From the NCBI RefSeq assembly GCF_000708755.2, contig NZ_JGVU02000001.1:372001-436000 (forward strand): a DNA stretch of 64,000 bases, given 5' to 3'. Shown one piece after another: positions 61,738 through 64,000 of the stretch; positions within the stretch are counted from its first letter, which is position 1; every line of letters starts with the position of its first letter. Origin of the DNA: Metabacillus indicus LMG 22858. GTDB lineage: Bacteria; Bacillota; Bacilli; Bacillales; Bacillaceae. The notes beneath the pieces are model-generated. The model was not told the origin of the DNA and ran no database searches. It saw only the letters and a program-made list of their open reading frames with translations. A program made the translations under genes and the position numbers.

Positions 61738-62679
61738 TTATTCTTCTGAATCTCCTTCGGCAGCATCCCGGAGCAGATCAGGCGCTGTCAAGTAGAGCAG
61801 TCCATTGCCTTCGAGCGTCTTTGGATTTCCATAAGGAATTGTACGCTTAATGAGCTGGGCGTATAGTTCAGCTTCAGTCAGCGTCCTGTCAAATTCTTTT
61901 TCTTCCAGCTCTTTAATTAAAGCAAGTGCACCTGAAACGTGCGGAGTGGCCATAGAGGTACCGCTGAATGCAGCATATTCCCCGCCAGGTATAGTAGAAA
62001 CAATCCTTTCACCAGGTGCAACTAAGTCAAGTTCATTATTGGAATTGGAAAAAGGGGAAGATGCCCTGTTAAATCCTACTGAGCCAACCGAAATCACTTC
62101 ATTATATGAGCCGGGATAAGAATACTCGGAAGTGCCCCCGTCCTGATCTCCTTCATTTCCCGCAGCACAAACGACGGATATCTGATTCGCAACGGCTTTT
62201 TTTACAGCCTTGCGCAGCTCAGAATGATCAGACGGTCCTCCGAGTGACATCGAAATAACATCAACTTTCTGTTCAATGGCGTAAAGAATGCCTTTCACAA
62301 TCCAGTCGTACTCACCGCTTCCTGTATCTCCTGCCAGCACTTTTACAACGAGAATTTTTGCCTGCGGGGCAACTCCCACATATTTTGATGCGGCAATTGT
62401 TCCCGCTACGTGAGTGCCGTGGCCGTGGTAATCGTTCACCCGGTTTTGGTCCCCGTTGTCATCGGTCGTAAAATTACGCCCTCCTGCTATATTGCCGCGC
62501 AGATCAGGGTGATTGATGTCACAGCCTGTATCAAGCACTGCGATCGTTATGCCCCTTCCGCGGACTCCCTTTTCCCAGATCTTTGGGGCTTGAATCATTT
62601 CCACACCTTCAGAATTGGTTTTCACATTTTTAACAACCGGGCCATATTTATGGGGGAGCAGCCTTACTTGTCCTCTCAT
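61738..62679 (-). CDS. ispA: intracellular subtilisin (IspA)
   Basis: Cytoplasmic serine protease of 313 residues, close to B. subtilis IspA (319), without signal peptide or long propeptide. Triad Asp50 (AVLDTGCD), His87 (YHGHGTHVAG) and Ser242 (SGTSMATPH). The short N-terminal extension that keeps the enzyme inactive until processed is present, but its LIPY-type motif reads LLPH here. Acts in protein turnover at entry to stationary phase, calcium-dependent. A GGAGAGGGAGAG stretch lies before the ATG. Confidence 0.92.
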   Translation of the reverse strand: MRGQVRLLPHKYGPVVKNVKTNSEGVEMIQAPKIWEKGVRGRGITIAVLDTGCDINHPDLRGNIAGGRNFTTDDNGDQNRVNDYHGHGTHVAGTIAASKYVGVAPQAKILVVKVLAGDTGSGEYDWIVKGILYAIEQKVDVISMSLGGPSDHSELRKAVKKAVANQISVVCAAGNEGDQDGGTSEYSYPGSYNEVISVGSVGFNRASSPFSNSNNELDLVAPGERIVSTIPGGEYAAFSGTSMATPHVSGALALIKELEEKEFDRTLTEAELYAQLIKRTIPYGNPKTLEGNGLLYLTAPDLLRDAAEGDSEE

Positions 62680-62794
62680 CTCTCCCTCTCCTTTACTCGT
62701 AATGCTTTAGGTATATGATGGCGTGAGCAAAAGCATGATGAATGACGAGAAGAAACTCATGACTCGTTCAAAACTCCCAAATGTGCTTTGCTTA

Positions 62795-62819
62795 TTTTAA
62801 TTTGACTAATTAAGGGTAT
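62795..62819 (+). promoter_or_regulatory. SigB-type promoter for the TspO-like gene
   Basis: TTTTAA (62795-62800), 13 bases, GGGTAT (62814-62819): one mismatch in the -35 and an exact -10. Start codon 49 bases downstream. Confidence 0.5.
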
Positions 62820-62868
62820 GAAAAAAAGACAGGCAAAATACACTAATTGTGAAAAGGAGGAGGTCATC

Positions 62869-63609
62869 ATGAAGAGATTTTCCGGTTTTGCCCTTCTGAA
62901 TGCGGCGGGATATGTTCTCGTCATTGTTGTTAACTATCTGGCAAATGCCCTGCCGCTCAATGGACAGACATCTGCAGAGGTGTCTGACAGTATCCCGGTT
63001 TTGTTCACGCCTGCAGGCTATGCATTTTCCATCTGGGGACTGATTTACCTGCTGCTTGGAATTTGGACGGCAAGACAATTTTTTGTGAATGAAGAAGAAC
63101 GCATGAACTATGCAAAGATTGGCATTTGGTTTTTCCTGAGCTGTATCTTTAACAGCCTATGGCTTTTTGCTTTCCATTATGAACTGTTTCCGGTCTCGCT
63201 GCTTGTCATGCTGGGACTGCTGATTTCCCTGATTATCGTGTATACGCGCATTCAGCGTTTACCAGAACGGAAATGGCTCATGAGAACACCGTTTTCGATT
63301 TATCTAGGCTGGATTTCAGTTGCAACAATCGTAAACTTTTTCATTTTCTTTTATACGGCAGGCATTGAATCATTCCTTGGCTTGAATGAGCTCGCCTGGG
63401 CAGTTATTATGCTGATTGTCGGAGCCGTGCTTGCCGTCTGGTTTACATTCAAAAATGATGATGTCTATTATCCGCTTGTCTTCATCTGGGCATATATTGC
63501 CATTTATGTGATGCAGGATCCGGCTGCCATCAAAAGAACAGTTGTCATAACGGTGATCGTCATTGCAGCGGCTGTTCTGTTAAAACTTATTCAAAAGCTT
63601 CGGAAATAA
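62869..63609 (+). CDS. TspO/MBR-related tryptophan-rich membrane protein
   Basis: Membrane protein of 246 residues with seven or so helices, distantly like TspO. Family marks include FTPAGYAFSIWGLIYLLLGIW (GYxFxIWGLIY) and FNSLWLFAFHYE. It is longer than classical TspO (about 155 residues), as in the group annotated tryptophan-rich sensory protein. Role in stress or tetrapyrrole handling is only by family. ATG 62869 (MKRFSGFA) is chosen since AAGGAGGAGG is directly upstream; an in-frame ATG at 62818 overlaps the SigB-like -10. Confidence 0.78.
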   Translation: MKRFSGFALLNAAGYVLVIVVNYLANALPLNGQTSAEVSDSIPVLFTPAGYAFSIWGLIYLLLGIWTARQFFVNEEERMNYAKIGIWFFLSCIFNSLWLFAFHYELFPVSLLVMLGLLISLIIVYTRIQRLPERKWLMRTPFSIYLGWISVATIVNFFIFFYTAGIESFLGLNELAWAVIMLIVGAVLAVWFTFKNDDVYYPLVFIWAYIAIYVMQDPAAIKRTVVITVIVIAAAVLLKLIQKLRK

Positions 63610-63645
63610 GAAAAGTGATGCTGGAACTTAACGATTTCAGAGATG

Positions 63646-63687
63646 AAAAACACCGAACTAGGATATAGCTAGCTCGGTGTTTTTTTC
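63646..63687 (+). terminator. terminator after the TspO-like gene
   Basis: ACACCGA and CTAG arms pair with CTAG and TCGGTGT around GATATAG, followed by seven Ts. Confidence 0.88.
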
Positions 63688-63714
63688 GTGTTAAAGTACA
63701 GGACTAGAAGAGGG

Positions 63715-64000
63715 TGCCGCCACTTTTATCAGACATGGAACCTCGTTTGTGGCGTTATTAGAGGTACTGCTGCCACTTTCATCGGAAGAGGAACCTCATT
63801 TGTGGCGTTATTCGAGGTAGTGCTGCCACTTTCACCGGAAGAGGAACCTCATTTGTGGCGTTATTCGAGGTAGTGCTGCCACTTTCACCGGAAGGACCTC
63901 ATATGTGGCGTCATTCGCGATAGTGCTGCCACTTTCACCGGAAGAGGAACCTCGTTTGTGGCGTTATTCGAGGTAGTGCTGCCACTTTCATCGGAAGAGG
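63715..64000. repeat. array 3: at least six tandem 53-bp units, running off the window
   Basis: GCCAC marks recur at 63719, 63772, 63825, 63878, 63928 and 63981, i.e. periods of 53, 53, 53, 50 and 53. Units have GCCAC / GTGGC arms around 25 bases, with an inner GAGG / CCTC, and include GGAACCTC. One unit is 3 bases shorter by a deletion near 63894. No spacers, no open frame through the units. The right end is cut by the window. Confidence 0.9.

Noticed and set aside
61658-61795. TTG-initiated 45-codon frame with AGGAGG upstream, overlapping the end of the Xre-TPR gene, as a signal propeptide
   Set aside because: It runs through the terminator hairpin and antisense to the ispA tail, and lacks a hydrophobic export signal. 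Kept only as a point to check.

Overview
The window looks like a chromosomal segment of a low-to-moderate GC Bacillaceae member (Bacillus/Metabacillus type). Evidence: strong AGGAGG-type ribosome sites, GTG and TTG starts, CodY-, CcpA-, SigB- and NagR-like sites, and gene content and order shared with Bacillus subtilis (dppABCDE-ykfABCD next to a ykgA homologue; nagAB-nagR; nupC; ispA; yhfW). No rRNA, tRNA, CRISPR array, prophage or insertion sequence was seen. The species cannot be named from the sequence alone.

Layout. 1-4.9 kb: end of a fatty or aromatic acyl-CoA degradation operon (two hydroxyacyl-CoA dehydrogenases, acyl-CoA dehydrogenase, thiolase, enoyl-CoA hydratase, two hotdog thioesterases). 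5.3-15.5 kb: a ten-gene dpp-ykf operon for import and cytoplasmic breakdown of cell-wall peptides, with a CodY box over its promoter and an extra beta-lactamase-fold gene at its end. 16-22.9 kb: a PAS histidine kinase, a DDAH/ADI-family enzyme, an RDD membrane protein, a LacI-type regulator with its GH13 glycosidase (paired 16-bp operators) and an M42 peptidase. 23-29.5 kb: a cell-wall-anchored subtilase and two paralogous CWB2 surface proteins, with a clear tandem-duplication scar. 29.5-44 kb: osmolyte/ergothioneine-type transporter, patatin, MFS exporter, M14 peptidase, NupC, amino-acid ABC transporter and small proteins. 44-49 kb: a nagA-nagB-nagR-murQ-PTS operon for GlcNAc and MurNAc use. 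50-64 kb: cold shock protein, Rieske oxidoreductase, an ABC-F ATPase behind an attenuator-like leader, a TrpXYZ-like ABC transporter, a second PTS permease, an Xre-TPR regulator, intracellular subtilisin and a TspO-like protein.

How it fits together. Two large operons converge on peptidoglycan recycling: dpp-ykf handles the peptide part and nag-murQ the sugar part. The wall-anchored subtilase and CWB2 proteins act outside the cell.

The most unusual structure is a set of three intergenic tandem arrays (15.5, 50.6 and 63.7 kb). Their units differ in sequence, yet all have a 52-53 bp period (about five DNA helical turns), a near-palindrome in each unit and a shared GGAAnCC-like core. All sit at gene 3' ends. 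The other strong candidates are the two-terminator leader with an upstream ORF before the ABC-F gene, and the fossil CWB2 gene tail at 27.7 kb.
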